Shown here: piece after piece, positions 51,022 to 60,714 of the stretch
How the letters are laid out: each line of letters starts with the position of its first letter
How positions within the stretch are numbered: position 1 is the first letter of the stretch
Assembly: GCF_009708005.2 (NCBI RefSeq)
Contig: NZ_CP052757.1
Coordinates: forward strand, 1,736,001 to 1,800,000
Length of the DNA stretch: 64,000 nucleotides
Direction of reading: 5' to 3'
Source of the DNA: Cellulosimicrobium protaetiae
Lineage (GTDB): Bacteria; Actinomycetota; Actinomycetes; Actinomycetales; Cellulomonadaceae
The notes under the pieces: model-generated
What the model was told of the DNA's origin: nothing
The model's database searches: none
Seen by the model: only the letters and a program-made list of their open reading frames with translations
Made by a program: the position numbers and the translations under genes

Positions 51022-52353
51022 GTGCGGCGTCGGATGCTGCAGGCGACGGTGGCGGCCGTGGCCGTCGCCGTCATCCTCCTCGGCTTCCCCCTCGCCTTCT
51101 ACGGTGCGCGCTTCGTGCTGCAGGGCGAGGTCGACGACGTCACGTCGCGCGTCGAGCGCCTCGCACGGTCCATCGACGCGCGCCTCGCCGCGGGCGACGA
51201 CATCCCGGACTACGTCATCGAGGACGCCGTCCAGCCGCGCGCGAGCGACCCTCCCGCGCACGTCTACGTCACCCTGCCCGACGGCACCGTGCTCACCGCG
51301 GGCGAGGAGATCACGGGCCGGGGGATCGAGCAGCCGCTGCACTCCGAGTCGGGCGCGCTCGTCACGATCTCCGTCTCGTACTGGGACGCCTACCTGCGTG
51401 CCGCGCAGGTCGTGCTCCTCGTCGTGGCCGCGGCCATCGTGGCGTTCGGCGCCGGGATCGGCATGGCGGTGTGGCAGGCCAACCGCATCGCAGCGCCGCT
51501 CGTCTACCTCGCGGCGTCCGCGGAACAGCTCGGCTCCGGGCAGGTGCGTCCACGCCTGGAACCCTCGGGGGTCGAGGAGATCGACCTCGTCGCGGCCGAG
51601 CTCGCGCGCAGCTCCGACCGGCTCGCGGGCAGGCTCGCGGCGGAGCGCCAGTTCGCCGCCGACGCCTCGCACCAGCTCCGCACGCCGCTGACGGCGCTGA
51701 GCATGCGGCTCGAGGAGATCTCCATGGCCTCGGACGACCCCGCCGTGCAGGAGGAGGCCCGGATCTCGCTCGAGCAGGTCGAGCGGCTCGTCGGGGTGGT
51801 GGACGACCTCCTGGCGTCCTCGCGGCGGTCGCAGGGCGGGACGACGGAGGCCGTGAGCCTGCTCGACGTCGTGCACCAGCAGGAGGAGGAGTGGGTCCCG
51901 ACCTTCGCCAAGGCGGGGCGCGAGCTCGTCGTCGACGTCCCGGCGGAGTACCAGGTGCTCGCGACCCCGGGCGCGCTCGCGCAGGTCCTCGCGACGCTCA
52001 TCGAGAACTCCCTCAAGCACGGCGGCGGCACGACGACGGTGCGTGCGCGCCCGTCGGGCACCAGCGGGGCGATCGTCACCGAGGTGTCGGACGAGGGCGC
52101 GGGCGTGCCCGACGACCTCGCACCCCGGATCTTCGAGCGCGAGGTCACGTCCGGTGCGGGGACCGGGCTCGGGCTCGCGCTCGCCCGGGACCTCGCAGCG
52201 TCCGACGGGGGCCGCCTCGAGCTCGCGCAGCGCCGGCCCGCCGTGTTCGCGCTGTTCCTCGCGGGCGTGCCGCGCCGCCTGGACCCGCGCGTGGTCCTGC
52301 CGACGGGAGTGGCGGTGTCGGCCCGGGGTCGCCGTCGGCGCCGACGGGTCTGA
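51022..52353 (+). CDS. HAMP-type sensor histidine kinase
   Basis: 443 residues from GTG 51022 (SD GAGGGG). TM1 at about 7-30 and TM2 at about 125-150 (VVLLVVAAAIVAFGAGIGMAV) flank a sensor loop of about 95 residues outside the membrane, followed by HAMP (about 150-205). HisKA has FAADASHQLRTPLTALSMRLEEI; the HATPase has ATLIENSLKHGGG, DEGAGVP and GAGTGLGLALARDLAAS. Pairs with the OmpR-type regulator upstream. The stimulus is unknown. Confidence 0.92.
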   Translation: MRRRMLQATVAAVAVAVILLGFPLAFYGARFVLQGEVDDVTSRVERLARSIDARLAAGDDIPDYVIEDAVQPRASDPPAHVYVTLPDGTVLTAGEEITGRGIEQPLHSESGALVTISVSYWDAYLRAAQVVLLVVAAAIVAFGAGIGMAVWQANRIAAPLVYLAASAEQLGSGQVRPRLEPSGVEEIDLVAAELARSSDRLAGRLAAERQFAADASHQLRTPLTALSMRLEEISMASDDPAVQEEARISLEQVERLVGVVDDLLASSRRSQGGTTEAVSLLDVVHQQEEEWVPTFAKAGRELVVDVPAEYQVLATPGALAQVLATLIENSLKHGGGTTTVRARPSGTSGAIVTEVSDEGAGVPDDLAPRIFEREVTSGAGTGLGLALARDLAASDGGRLELAQRRPAVFALFLAGVPRRLDPRVVLPTGVAVSARGRRRRRRV

Positions 52354-52404
52354 CGGCCGCCCGGTGCGGGCGTGCTCCGGCCGCAACCGGCCCGTCGTGC
52401 TCCC

Positions 52405-52923
52405 TCAGCGTGCTCGGGCGGTCGGGCGCGCGTCGTCCGCCGCCCGGTCGCCCGTGAACACGAGGCGGCGATACGCGACGTAGCGGAACGCCGTGCCCAG
52501 CGCGAGGCCGACGACGTTCGCGGAGACGTTCTTGGCCAGGGGCGATGTGAGGCCGAGTGCGTAGGTCGAGATCGCGAGGCAGCCGACCGCGACGAGCATG
52601 CCGCCGACGTTCACGACGACGAAGGTCGCGAGCTCGCGACCGCGCGCCTGCGTCCGGCGCGCGGAGAACGTCCAGTAGCGGTTGCCGACCCAGGCGACGA
52701 GCGTCGCCACCGCGACCGAGACGATCTTCGCGGTGAGCGGCTTGTGGCCGAGGATCTCGCCCGGACCGAAGCTGAGCAGGTTGAACAGGCCCAGGTCGAC
52801 GACGTACGCGACCGCGCCGACGGACCCGAACTTCGCGAGCTCGCGCACCCGGGCGGTGACCCGCTCGCGGCGCGTCGACGACGGCGCGGTGGTCTCCGCA
52901 CGCCGGTCCAGGTCGCTCGTCAC
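52405..52923 (-). CDS. GtrA family membrane protein
   Basis: 172 residues from GTG 52923, with TAGCCT 6 nt upstream (leaderless). Four hydrophobic helices follow a basic tail: [62 protein letters not shown], and a last one around [25 protein letters not shown]. GtrA proteins help move or modify polyprenyl-phosphate-linked sugars in cell-surface polysaccharide synthesis, which fits the glycosyltransferase and LCP genes to the right. Divergent from purK. Confidence 0.9.
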   Translation of the reverse strand: MTSDLDRRAETTAPSSTRRERVTARVRELAKFGSVGAVAYVVDLGLFNLLSFGPGEILGHKPLTAKIVSVAVATLVAWVGNRYWTFSARRTQARGRELATFVVVNVGGMLVAVGCLAISTYALGLTSPLAKNVSANVVGLALGTAFRYVAYRRLVFTGDRAADDARPTARAR

Positions 52924-53006
52924 CCCCCGAGGCTACCGGGCGCACCTGAGCGGCGCCCGGGTGCTGCGCGCGGTCTCGCGCCGTCCAGGCACTAGGGTGG
53001 GTGCAC

Positions 53007-54260
53007 GTGGCAGCCCCAGTGATCGCCGTGGTCGGCGGAGGACAGCTCGCACGGATGATGGCCCCCGCGGCCGGAGAGCTCGGCGTGCACCTGCGCGTGC
53101 TCGTCGAGGCCCCGGACTCGTCCGCGGCCCAGGTCGTGGTCGACGCGCCCGTGGGGGTCGCGTCGGACGAGGCCGCGATCCGCTCGCTCATCGCCCCCGA
53201 TACCGGCGAGCCCGCGGCCGTGCTGACGTTCGAGCACGAGCACGTCCCGAACGCGCTGCTCATGGACCTCCTCGAGCACGGGACGCCCGTGCGCCCCGGC
53301 CCCGACGCGCTCGTGCACGCCCAGGACAAGATCGTCATGCGGCGCCGGCTCACCGAGCTGGGCGTGCCCTGCCCGCGCTGGGCCGCGCTCCCGACCGCGC
53401 CCGACGCCGCCCGCACCGCCCTCGCGGACTTCCTCGCCGAGGTCGGGGGAGAGGCGGTCGTGAAGACGGCGCGCGGCGGGTACGACGGCAAGGGCGTCCG
53501 GGTCGTCTCGGTCGCCGACGGCGGGCCCGAGCAGGTCGCCGAGTGGATCGAGGCGGCCGCCGCGGGCGGCCCCGCGCTGCTCGTCGAGGAGAAGGTGCCC
53601 TTCACGCGCGAGCTGGCCGTCCTCGTGGCGCGCCGCCCGTCCGGGGGGACCGACGGTCGCGGCGAGGTGCGGACCTGGCCCGTGGTCGAGTCGATCCAGC
53701 GCGACGGCGTGTGCGCGGAGGTGATCGCGCCCGCGCCCGGGCTCACGGACCCCGAGGCGGAGCGCGCCCGCGACGCCGCGGTGCGGATCGCGGAGGGCCT
53801 CGGCGTCACCGGGGTGCTCGCGGTCGAGATGTTCGAGGTCGCGGGCGAGGACGGGCCGCGCGTGCTGGTCAACGAGCTCGCGATGCGCCCCCACAACTCC
53901 GGCCACTGGACCATCGACGGCGCCGTGACGAGCCAGTTCGAGCAGCACCTGCGGGCCGTCCTGGACCTGCCGCTCGGCGACACGGCGGCCACGGCGCACT
54001 GGACCGTCATGGCGAACGTGCTCGGCTCGACGCTCGGCGCGCTGACCGACGCGCTGCCCGACGTCCTCGCCGCCCACCCCGACGCGAAGGTCAACCTGTA
54101 CGGCAAGGGCGTACGCCCCGGGCGCAAGCTCGGGCACGTCAACGTGAGCGGCGACGATCTGGACGAGGTCCGGCGTCGGGCGCTCGCCGCGGCCGCGATC
54201 CTGCGGGGCGAGCGCCCCGAGAGCACCGTCGAGGACTCCGAGAACGAGGAGCGAGCATGA
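53007..54260 (+). CDS. purK: 5-(carboxyamino)imidazole ribonucleotide synthase PurK
   Basis: 417 residues. GTG 53007 is preferred because TAGGGT (52993-52998) lies 8 nt upstream; GTG 53001 is the in-frame alternative. The N-terminus has [20 protein letters not shown] and [11 protein letters not shown]; the ATP-grasp core has [30 protein letters not shown] and [31 protein letters not shown]. It carboxylates AIR to N5-CAIR with ATP and bicarbonate in purine synthesis. Stop overlaps the purE start (ATGA). Confidence 0.95.
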   Translation: MAAPVIAVVGGGQLARMMAPAAGELGVHLRVLVEAPDSSAAQVVVDAPVGVASDEAAIRSLIAPDTGEPAAVLTFEHEHVPNALLMDLLEHGTPVRPGPDALVHAQDKIVMRRRLTELGVPCPRWAALPTAPDAARTALADFLAEVGGEAVVKTARGGYDGKGVRVVSVADGGPEQVAEWIEAAAAGGPALLVEEKVPFTRELAVLVARRPSGGTDGRGEVRTWPVVESIQRDGVCAEVIAPAPGLTDPEAERARDAAVRIAEGLGVTGVLAVEMFEVAGEDGPRVLVNELAMRPHNSGHWTIDGAVTSQFEQHLRAVLDLPLGDTAATAHWTVMANVLGSTLGALTDALPDVLAAHPDAKVNLYGKGVRPGRKLGHVNVSGDDLDEVRRRALAAAAILRGERPESTVEDSENEERA

Positions 54261-54796
54261 GCGAGAACCCTGTCGTCGGCATCGTCATGGGGTCGGACTC
54301 CGACTGGCCCGTCATGGAGGCCGCGGCCGACGCGCTCGCCGAGTTCGGCGTTCCCGTCGAGGTCGACGTCGTCTCCGCGCACCGCATGCCCGTCGAGATG
54401 ATCGACTACGGCCGCACCGCCGCCGAGCGTGGCCTGCGCGTGATCGTCGCGGGCGCCGGGGGAGCGGCGCACCTGCCGGGCATGCTGGCCGCCGTGACGC
54501 CGCTCCCGGTGATCGGTGTCCCCGTGCCGCTGCGCCACCTCGACGGCATGGACTCGCTCCTGTCGATCGTCCAGATGCCCGCGGGCGTCCCCGTCGCGAC
54601 GGTCTCCGTCGGCGGGGCGCGCAACGCGGGACTGCTCGCCGCGCGCATCCTCGCGACCGGCACCGACGACGCCTCGGCGCGACTGCGCGAGCAGATGGTC
54701 GCGTTCCAGGCCGACCTCGGCGACCAGGCGCGCGCGAAGGGCGCGCGCCTGCGCGCCTCCCGCTCGGGGGAGCAGCGCACGGGCTTCGGCGCCTAG
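54257..54796 (+). CDS. purE: N5-carboxyaminoimidazole ribonucleotide mutase PurE
   Basis: 179 residues, translationally coupled to purK by a 4-nt overlap. Class I PurE motifs: [24 protein letters not shown] with the catalytic histidine, [11 protein letters not shown] and [21 protein letters not shown]. It rearranges N5-CAIR to CAIR. A C-terminal extension of about 20 basic residues is present. Followed by a hairpin at 54805-54833. Confidence 0.96.
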   Translation: MSENPVVGIVMGSDSDWPVMEAAADALAEFGVPVEVDVVSAHRMPVEMIDYGRTAAERGLRVIVAGAGGAAHLPGMLAAVTPLPVIGVPVPLRHLDGMDSLLSIVQMPAGVPVATVSVGGARNAGLLAARILATGTDDASARLREQMVAFQADLGDQARAKGARLRASRSGEQRTGFGA

Positions 54797-54804
54797 ATCA
54801 CGCT

Positions 54805-54833
54805 CGTCCGCGGGCGGCCGACTCTCGCGGACG
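54805..54833. terminator. Hairpin between convergent purE and LCP genes
   Basis: CGTCCGCG and CGCGGACG pair over 8 bp, 9 nt past the purE stop; loop 13 nt. Confidence 0.5.
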
Positions 54834-54879
54834 CGATCGGCCCGTCGAGGGTCCGGTGTGACGACGCCCTGCTCGACGG

Positions 54880-56328
54880 CTACTGCGGGAGCCCGCCGAC
54901 CGGGCCCGGAGGAAGGTTGCCGTCGCGGACGTCGACCCAGAACTGCCCGACGGTCTCGGGGTCGAGCTGCACCGTCGACCCGACGTTCCCGCCCGGGCGG
55001 TAGTCCGGGTTCGAGATCGGTGGCGTGCCCGTGACGCCGTCGGGGCCGTTGGCCTTGCGGAACGCGAGGGCGAGCTTGCCGAGGTCGATGATCCCGGTGC
55101 TCTGGTCGACCGTGAGCGCCCCGATGCCGGAGTCGAGGAGCGCGACCTGGTCGCCGGGTCGGAAGACGATGCTCGGGTTCGCCGCCTTCGCGCTGATCGC
55201 ACCGATGACCTGGCGCTGACGCTCGGCGCGTCCGATGTCGCCCTTCGGGTCGGAGTAGCGCATCCGCGAGAACGCGAGCGCGGTGTGCCCGTCCGCGACG
55301 TGGCACCCCGCCGTCCACACGAGCTCGCTGCGCTCGTCGTTCACGTCGTAGTCGAGGCACAGCTCGACGCCACCCACGGCGTCGACGATGCCCTCGACGC
55401 CGCCGAACCCGACCTCGACGTAGTGGTCGACCGTGAGGCCGGTGAGCTGCTCGACGGTCTGCACCAACAGGGGTGGACCGCCCCACGAGTACGCCGAGTT
55501 GAGCTTGCTCGCGCCGTTGCCGGGGATCTCCGCGTAGGTGTCGCGCGGGAGGCTGATGAGCGAGACGGGTCCGCTCGACGGCGCGTGCAGGACCATGATC
55601 GTGTCCGTGCGCGCTCCTTCGGTGCCGTCCTCGCTGATGCCCTCGCCCCGCGCGTCGGAGCCGGCGAGGAGGTAGGTGTTCCCCGGGGTGCCGGGCGCGC
55701 CCGAGAGGGCGTCGACGTGCTGGATCTTGCCGTTCGCCCAGATCAGCAGGCCCACGGGCCACGCGAGGAGCGCGACGAGCAGGACGCACGCGGTGAGACC
55801 GATCACGCGTCCCTTGCGGACCCGGAAGCCACCCCCTCCGGTTCGCGGCGCCCCGGTGCCGGACGGGGGACGTCCACCCCGGTCGCCGGGCCCGCCCGTG
55901 CGGGGGCGGGTCGCTGCTGCCGGTCGGCTCCGTGCCGTCGTCGGGGCGGCGGCCCGGGCACCCGCGTGCTGCGACGAGGAGATGCGTGCGGGCGCCGGCG
56001 CCGGGCTCCGGGGGTGTTGCCGCTCCGGGGCGACCGACGGGGGCAGAGCCCCGGCCGCGGTACCGCTCCGCGTGCGCGCGGCCCGTGCGGGAGGCGCCGG
56101 CGGGAGTGTGCCCTGGCGTGCAGGGGTCACCGGGATCTCGCGCGACGACTGGCGCTTGATGCGGGGCTCGAGCCGTACGGCGTCGTCGGGGGCGGAGGAC
56201 CGCGGGCGCGTGCGACCGCTGTTCCCCACGGCGATCGCGTCGTCGACGGACGACGGTCGCGGCGCGCGCCCGCCCTGGGGCGTGAAGCTCGGGGGCAGCG
56301 ACCGGGGGTCGCGGGACGGGTCGGTCAT
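54880..56328 (-). CDS. LytR-CpsA-Psr (LCP) family glycopolymer ligase with long disordered cytoplasmic tail
   Basis: 482 residues from ATG 56328, 4 nt after the upstream LCP stop. The first 175 residues are low-complexity (Pro, Ala, Arg, Ser), then one TM (VIGLTACVLLVALLAWPVGLLIW), then the extracytoplasmic LCP domain: LLAGSDARGEG, GARTDTIMVLHA, SLISLPRDTYAEIPG, NSAYSWGG and FSRMRYSDPKGDIGRAERQRQVI. The Asp/Arg residues that bind the pyrophosphate of the lipid carrier are present. LCP enzymes attach wall polysaccharides or teichoic acids to peptidoglycan. Confidence 0.92.
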   Translation of the reverse strand: MTDPSRDPRSLPPSFTPQGGRAPRPSSVDDAIAVGNSGRTRPRSSAPDDAVRLEPRIKRQSSREIPVTPARQGTLPPAPPARAARTRSGTAAGALPPSVAPERQHPRSPAPAPARISSSQHAGARAAAPTTARSRPAAATRPRTGGPGDRGGRPPSGTGAPRTGGGGFRVRKGRVIGLTACVLLVALLAWPVGLLIWANGKIQHVDALSGAPGTPGNTYLLAGSDARGEGISEDGTEGARTDTIMVLHAPSSGPVSLISLPRDTYAEIPGNGASKLNSAYSWGGPPLLVQTVEQLTGLTVDHYVEVGFGGVEGIVDAVGGVELCLDYDVNDERSELVWTAGCHVADGHTALAFSRMRYSDPKGDIGRAERQRQVIGAISAKAANPSIVFRPGDQVALLDSGIGALTVDQSTGIIDLGKLALAFRKANGPDGVTGTPPISNPDYRPGGNVGSTVQLDPETVGQFWVDVRDGNLPPGPVGGLPQ

Positions 56329-56332
56329 GGCG

Positions 56333-57631
56333 TCACCCGCACTGGGCGGTCTCGTCGGCGGCGGAGAACGCCTCCTTGCCGGCTTCCTTCGTCTGCACCG
56401 GCGTGGGCTCCGTCGCGCCCGTGCCCTCGGTGGCGCCCCCGTCGGACGACGAGGGCGCGTCCGCGCCGTCCGTCGACCCGGCGCCGCCCTCGGCGGCGGT
56501 CTCGGGGGCGGGCTCCTCCTCTGCCGGTGCGACGACCGGCTCGTCGGCACGGACCTTCGCCCAGAGCTCGTCGGCCTCCGACGTCCACACGACCTTGGCG
56601 TCGGGGTCCTTCGGGTCCGGCGCGTTGGGAACCGTCATGAAGGTGATGTTGCCACTGGTCGCGCCCTTGAGGCTGAAGGCGAGCCCGGCGAGGCTCGGGA
56701 TCGACGACAGGTTGTCGCTCATGGTCAGCGACCTGGTGCCCGCGTCGACGAAGCCGTAGATCTGCCCGAGGTCCGACAGGAGGTTCTTCGACAGGACCTG
56801 GTTCATGGTGGCGGCCAGGAGCTGCTGCTGGCGACCGATGCGGCTCAGGTCGGACCCGTCGCCGACGCCGTACCGGGCACGGGCGAAGCCGAGCGCCTGG
56901 GCCCCGTCGAGCGTCTGCCAGCCCGCGGCGAGCTGGAGGTCGGCCTTCGGGGAGTCGATCGCCTCGGGGATGCAGATGGGGACGCCCCCGATCGCGGTGA
57001 CCATGTTCTGGAAGCCGGCGAAGTCGACGACGACGAAGCCGTCCACGAACACGTCGGTGAGGCTCTCGACGGTCTGGGTCGTGCACGCGGCGGCCGAGTC
57101 GACGTCGCCGCCGACGGTCGCGCCGTTCGCGAACGCGGCGTTGAAGCGCGTGTTCGCGGGCGCGGTGGTCTTGCCGTTCGTGGTGTTGCACGCGGGCACG
57201 TCGACGCGGGAGTCGCGCGGGATCGAGATCATCTCGATGCGCGTCCGGTCGGCGGACACGTGCAGGAGGATCGTCGTGTCCGAGCGCATGCCCTCGACGC
57301 CCGCGACCTCGTGGCCGTTCTCGCCGCCGCGCTCGTCGGAGCCCATCACCAGGACGTTCAGCGGCTTCCCCGCGTTGGGGTCGCTCGGGTCCGGGACCGA
57401 CTGCTCAGGTCGGTCGGTGACGAGCTCGAGGCCGTTCGACGACGAGATGTTGCCGCCGATGCTCGAGAGCGCCGAGGCACCACCGACGGCGCCGAACGCG
57501 AGCGCAGCGGTGGCGACGAGCCCGATCGAGCGCGCGACGCCGTGCGTCCGGATCGCCCGGGCGTGCGCCGGCCCGCGCGACGGCCCGGCGGCCGCCGCTG
57601 CGCGGCTCTGTGCACGGGAACGGGAGTTCAC
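56333..57631 (-). CDS. LytR-CpsA-Psr (LCP) family protein
   Basis: 432 residues from GTG 57631, chosen because TATGCT (57645-57640) lies 8 nt upstream; the frame back to 57676 crosses that promoter. After a short basic tail and one TM (SIGLVATAALAFGAVGGASAL) comes the LCP domain: LVMGSDERGGENG, MRSDTTILLHVSADRTRIEMISIPRDSRVDVP, FARARYGVGDGSDLSRIGRQQQLL. The C-terminal 80 residues are acidic and Ala/Glu/Ser-rich. It forms an operon with the second LCP gene, suggesting two ligases for different polymers or partly redundant roles. Confidence 0.92.
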   Translation of the reverse strand: MNSRSRAQSRAAAAAGPSRGPAHARAIRTHGVARSIGLVATAALAFGAVGGASALSSIGGNISSSNGLELVTDRPEQSVPDPSDPNAGKPLNVLVMGSDERGGENGHEVAGVEGMRSDTTILLHVSADRTRIEMISIPRDSRVDVPACNTTNGKTTAPANTRFNAAFANGATVGGDVDSAAACTTQTVESLTDVFVDGFVVVDFAGFQNMVTAIGGVPICIPEAIDSPKADLQLAAGWQTLDGAQALGFARARYGVGDGSDLSRIGRQQQLLAATMNQVLSKNLLSDLGQIYGFVDAGTRSLTMSDNLSSIPSLAGLAFSLKGATSGNITFMTVPNAPDPKDPDAKVVWTSEADELWAKVRADEPVVAPAEEEPAPETAAEGGAGSTDGADAPSSSDGGATEGTGATEPTPVQTKEAGKEAFSAADETAQCG

Positions 57632-57707
57632 GGGAGTCGAGCATAGGTGGCGGGTGCGGGTCCGAGGAGCGGGCACGGGGCCCAGCGGGTGGAGGACCTG
57701 TGGAGGC

Positions 57708-58100
57708 TCACACGGGTTCGTCGCGCCGCGACTCGGCCGTGCCGTCGGTTCCGGGAGCGCCGTCCTCGGGACGTGCGAGCCTGGCCTCGGCGAGGCTGAG
57801 CTCGCGGGCGAGCAGCGTGATCTTCCGGGAGAGAAGGTTGGCCCGCCGGTGGCTCGTCGCGATGTAGCTGACGAACGCGATGACGAGCGCGTAGAGGAGC
57901 AGGTCGGTGCCGCGGCCGACGCCCATCGCCTTGGCGAGGTAGGTCAACCAGGCTGGGTACAGGACGGACACCACCGCGACGACGACGAACCCCACGAGGA
58001 GCAGGCGTCGGATGGCCTGGTGCCGCGCGTTGGCCGTCGACCGCGTGAGGAGGACGGTGACGACGCCGATCGCGACGACGAGGACGATCTCGATGAGCAT
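57708..58100 (-). CDS. DUF2304 membrane protein
   Basis: 130 residues. Three hydrophobic segments (IEIVLVVAIGVVTVLL, LLLVGFVVVAVVSVLYPAWLTYLA, DLLLYALVIAFVSYI) are followed by a cytoplasmic coiled helix (LLSRKITLLARELSLAEARLA) and an acidic tail. DUF2304 proteins nearly always adjoin a GT2 glycosyltransferase, as here (13 bp after it). They are thought to anchor or assist it at the membrane. Confidence 0.88.
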   Translation of the reverse strand: MLIEIVLVVAIGVVTVLLTRSTANARHQAIRRLLLVGFVVVAVVSVLYPAWLTYLAKAMGVGRGTDLLLYALVIAFVSYIATSHRRANLLSRKITLLARELSLAEARLARPEDGAPGTDGTAESRRDEPV

Positions 58101-58113
58101 GACGTGCTCCGCC

Positions 58114-58833
58114 CTACTTGAAGACGAGGTCGACGAGGATGTTGACCGAGTTCCAGAGCGACTGGCCCTTGGACCGTGAGTAGTCCGTGTACAGCAGGTG
58201 CACGGGGTACTCGCGCCAGGGCAGCCGCGTGCGACCGAGCTGGAGGACGATCTCGCTCGCGTGGGCCATGCGGTCCTGCTGCAGGTTGATGCCGCGCGCC
58301 GCGTCCACCCGCACGACGCGCAGTCCGTTGTGCGCGTCGGTGAGCCGCAGACCCGTGCTCATGTTGGTGAACCAGACGGCCGTTCGCAGGACGACCCGCT
58401 TCACCAGGCCGGGCCGCGTCCGGGAGTCGAGGAAGCGCGACCCGAACACGATGGCGACGTCCTCCTCCCGGGCGAGGTCGACCATCGCCGCAGCGTCGTC
58501 CACCTGGTGCTGCCCGTCGGCGTCGAACGTGACGAGGTACCGGGTACCGGGAAGGGTGCGGGCGTACTCGATGCCGGTCTGCAGCGCGGCCCCCTGACCG
58601 AGGTTGACCGCGTGCCGCAGGACGATCGCCCCTGCGGCGTGCGCCCGCTCCGCCGAGTCGTCCGTGCTGCCGTCGTCGACGCAGACGACGTGCGGGAACG
58701 TCACCGTCGCGTCCTTCACGACCTGACCGATCACGGCACCCTCGTTGAACAGGGGTACGACGAGGCAGACGTCGTCGTAGCGCGCCGTCTCGATGGGCGC
58801 GCGACGAGGTGCCACGGCGTCCGGTTCGTGCAT
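58114..58833 (-). CDS. Family 2 glycosyltransferase (polyprenyl-phosphate sugar transferase type)
   Basis: 239 residues from ATG 58833, with AACAAT 7 nt upstream; ATG 58842 is equally possible since neither has an SD. GT-A fold features: VCLVVPLFNEGAVIGQVVKD, VVCVDDGSTDDSAE, HAVNLGQGAALQTGIEYA and the metal-binding FDADGQHQ. No C-terminal TM, so it depends on the membrane partner DUF2304 encoded next. It probably charges a polyprenyl phosphate with a sugar for a surface glycan. Confidence 0.9.
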   Translation of the reverse strand: MHEPDAVAPRRAPIETARYDDVCLVVPLFNEGAVIGQVVKDATVTFPHVVCVDDGSTDDSAERAHAAGAIVLRHAVNLGQGAALQTGIEYARTLPGTRYLVTFDADGQHQVDDAAAMVDLAREEDVAIVFGSRFLDSRTRPGLVKRVVLRTAVWFTNMSTGLRLTDAHNGLRVVRVDAARGINLQQDRMAHASEIVLQLGRTRLPWREYPVHLLYTDYSRSKGQSLWNSVNILVDLVFK

Positions 58834-58969
58834 GGCGACCATTGTTGCAGCCCCCGGCGCAGGCTCAGGACCTTGGTCGGTCGTTGCGACGCGCGGGGGA
58901 CCGGTAGCCTTGCCGTCGCGGCGCCGGGACCGGCCCGCGGCAAACGGCTCGACGAAGGGCACCTAGGGC

Positions 58970-59566
58970 ATGGGCGTGCGCATCGCGCAGAGCGCCGACG
59001 TCGCCGAGGACGCGACGATCGGTGACGGAAGTCAGATCTGGCACCTCGCACAGGTACGCGAGGGTGTCACGATGGGGGAGGGCTGCGTCGTCGGGCGCGG
59101 TGCCTACGTCGGCACCGGCGTGCAGATGGGCCGGAACTGCAAGGTGCAGAACTACGCGCTCGTCTACGAGCCGGCGTCCCTGGCAGACGGCGTGTTCATC
59201 GGCCCGGCCGTGGTGCTCACCAACGACACCTACCCGCGCGCCGTGAACCCCGACGGGTCGCTCAAGAGCGCGGACGACTGGCACGCGGTGGGGGTGACGA
59301 TCGGCGAGGGTGCTGCGATCGGGGCCCGTGCGGTGTGCGTCGCGCCCGTGACCGTCGGGGCGTGGGCCACGGTGGCCGCCGGTGCGGTGGTGACCAAGGA
59401 CGTGCCCGACCACGCGATCGTCGTCGGGGTTCCCGCACGACGCGTCGGCTGGGTGGGCCGCGCCGGGCAGCCGCTGCAGCAGGACGGCGAGCACTGGGTG
59501 TGCCCCGTCACGGGCACCCGATACGAAGAGCACGACGAGACCATCAGAGAGGTAGCGGCCGAATGA
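58970..59566 (+). CDS. Left-handed beta-helix N-acetyltransferase (WbpD/hexapeptide type)
   Basis: 198 residues; ATG 58970, weak SD GAAGG. Hexapeptide repeats run from residue 8 to about 165 (IGDGSQIWHLAQVREGVTMGEGCVVGRGAYVGTG, then IGEGAAIGARAVCVAPVTVGAWATVAAGAVV). NYALVYEPASLADGVFIGPAVVLTNDTYPRA is typical of UDP-2-acetamido-3-amino-2,3-dideoxy-glucuronate acetyltransferases. It would acetylate the amino group introduced by the next gene's aminotransferase. A -10-like TAGCCT at 58905-58910 may begin the operon. Nucleotide-sugar substrate inferred. Confidence 0.85.
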   Translation: MGVRIAQSADVAEDATIGDGSQIWHLAQVREGVTMGEGCVVGRGAYVGTGVQMGRNCKVQNYALVYEPASLADGVFIGPAVVLTNDTYPRAVNPDGSLKSADDWHAVGVTIGEGAAIGARAVCVAPVTVGAWATVAAGAVVTKDVPDHAIVVGVPARRVGWVGRAGQPLQQDGEHWVCPVTGTRYEEHDETIREVAAE

Positions 59567-60663
59567 GCCAGACACTGATCCCCGCGGCGAAGCCGATCGT
59601 CGGCGACGACGAGCGTGCGGCCGTGGACCGCGTCCTGCGCAGCGGGATGATCGCGCAGGGCCCTGAGGTCGCGGCGTTCGAGCAGGAGTTCGCCGACGTC
59701 CTCGTCGGGGGACGCACGTGCGTGGCGGTGAACTCGGGCACGTCGGGCCTGCACCTCGGGCTCCTGGCCGCGGGCATCGGTCCCGGCGACGAGGTGATCG
59801 TCCCGTCGTTCACGTTCGCGGCGACCGCCAACTCGGTCGCTCTCACGGGTGCGACCCCGGTCTTCGCCGACATCGAGCCGGACTACTTCTGCCTCTCGCC
59901 CGACGCGGTGCGCGCCGCGATCACGGAGCGCACCAAGGCGATCATGCCCGTGCACCTCTACGGGCACCCGGCCGACATGGTGGCCCTCGGTGCGATCGCC
60001 GACGAGCACGGCCTCCAGCTCTTCGAGGACGCCGCCCAGGCGCACGGAGCGTCGCTCGACGGACGCCCGGTGGGCTCCTTCGGCTCGTTCGCGATGTTCA
60101 GCCTCTACCCGACGAAGAACATGACCTCGGGTGAGGGCGGCATGGTGTCGTGCGCGACGGACGAGATCGCACGGAACGTCCGCCTCCTGCGCAACCAGGG
60201 GATGGAGCGCCAGTACGCCAACGAGGTCGTCGGGTTCAACGCGCGCATGACGGACGTCCACGCGGCCATCGGCCGCGTGCAGCTCACCAAGGTCCAGGGC
60301 TGGACGGCGGACCGTCAGCGGAACGCCGCGTTCCTCTCCGAGAACCTCGACGGCGTCGTCACGCCGCCCGTCGCGGACGGCGCGGTGCACGTGTACCACC
60401 AGTACACGATCCGCGTCGCGGACGACCGTGACGGCGTGGTGAAGGCCCTGCGCGAGGAGCACGGCGTCGGGTCGGGCGTCTACTACCCGATCCCGAACCA
60501 CCGCCTCGAGAGCCTCAAGCACTTCGCACCCGGGCTGGAGCTTCCCGAGACCGAGATCGCTGCGCAGCAGGTCATCTCGCTGCCCGTGCACCCGTCGCTG
60601 ACCCAGGAGGACCTGGAGCGGATCGTGACCGGGGTCGACGCGGTCGTGAAGGCCGGTGCGTGA
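59563..60663 (+). CDS. DegT/DnrJ/EryC1/StrS sugar aminotransferase (WbpE-like)
   Basis: 366 residues; ATG overlaps the acetyltransferase stop by 4 nt. PLP fold type I: VNSGTSGLHLGLLAAGIGPGDEVIVPSFTFAATANSV, FEDAAQAHGA, and the Schiff-base Lys185 in FSLYPTKNMTSGEGGMV; the closing VGSGVYYPIPNHRL and QVISLPVHPSL are typical. It transfers an amino group from glutamate to a keto-sugar nucleotide. With the preceding acetyltransferase it makes an N-acetylated amino sugar for a surface glycan; no dehydrogenase gene lies in this window. Confidence 0.93.
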   Translation: MSQTLIPAAKPIVGDDERAAVDRVLRSGMIAQGPEVAAFEQEFADVLVGGRTCVAVNSGTSGLHLGLLAAGIGPGDEVIVPSFTFAATANSVALTGATPVFADIEPDYFCLSPDAVRAAITERTKAIMPVHLYGHPADMVALGAIADEHGLQLFEDAAQAHGASLDGRPVGSFGSFAMFSLYPTKNMTSGEGGMVSCATDEIARNVRLLRNQGMERQYANEVVGFNARMTDVHAAIGRVQLTKVQGWTADRQRNAAFLSENLDGVVTPPVADGAVHVYHQYTIRVADDRDGVVKALREEHGVGSGVYYPIPNHRLESLKHFAPGLELPETEIAAQQVISLPVHPSLTQEDLERIVTGVDAVVKAGA

Positions 60664-60714
60664 CCGCAGTCCGGCAGTGACTCCCGGCGCGTCGCGACCG
60701 GGTCGGACGCAGGG

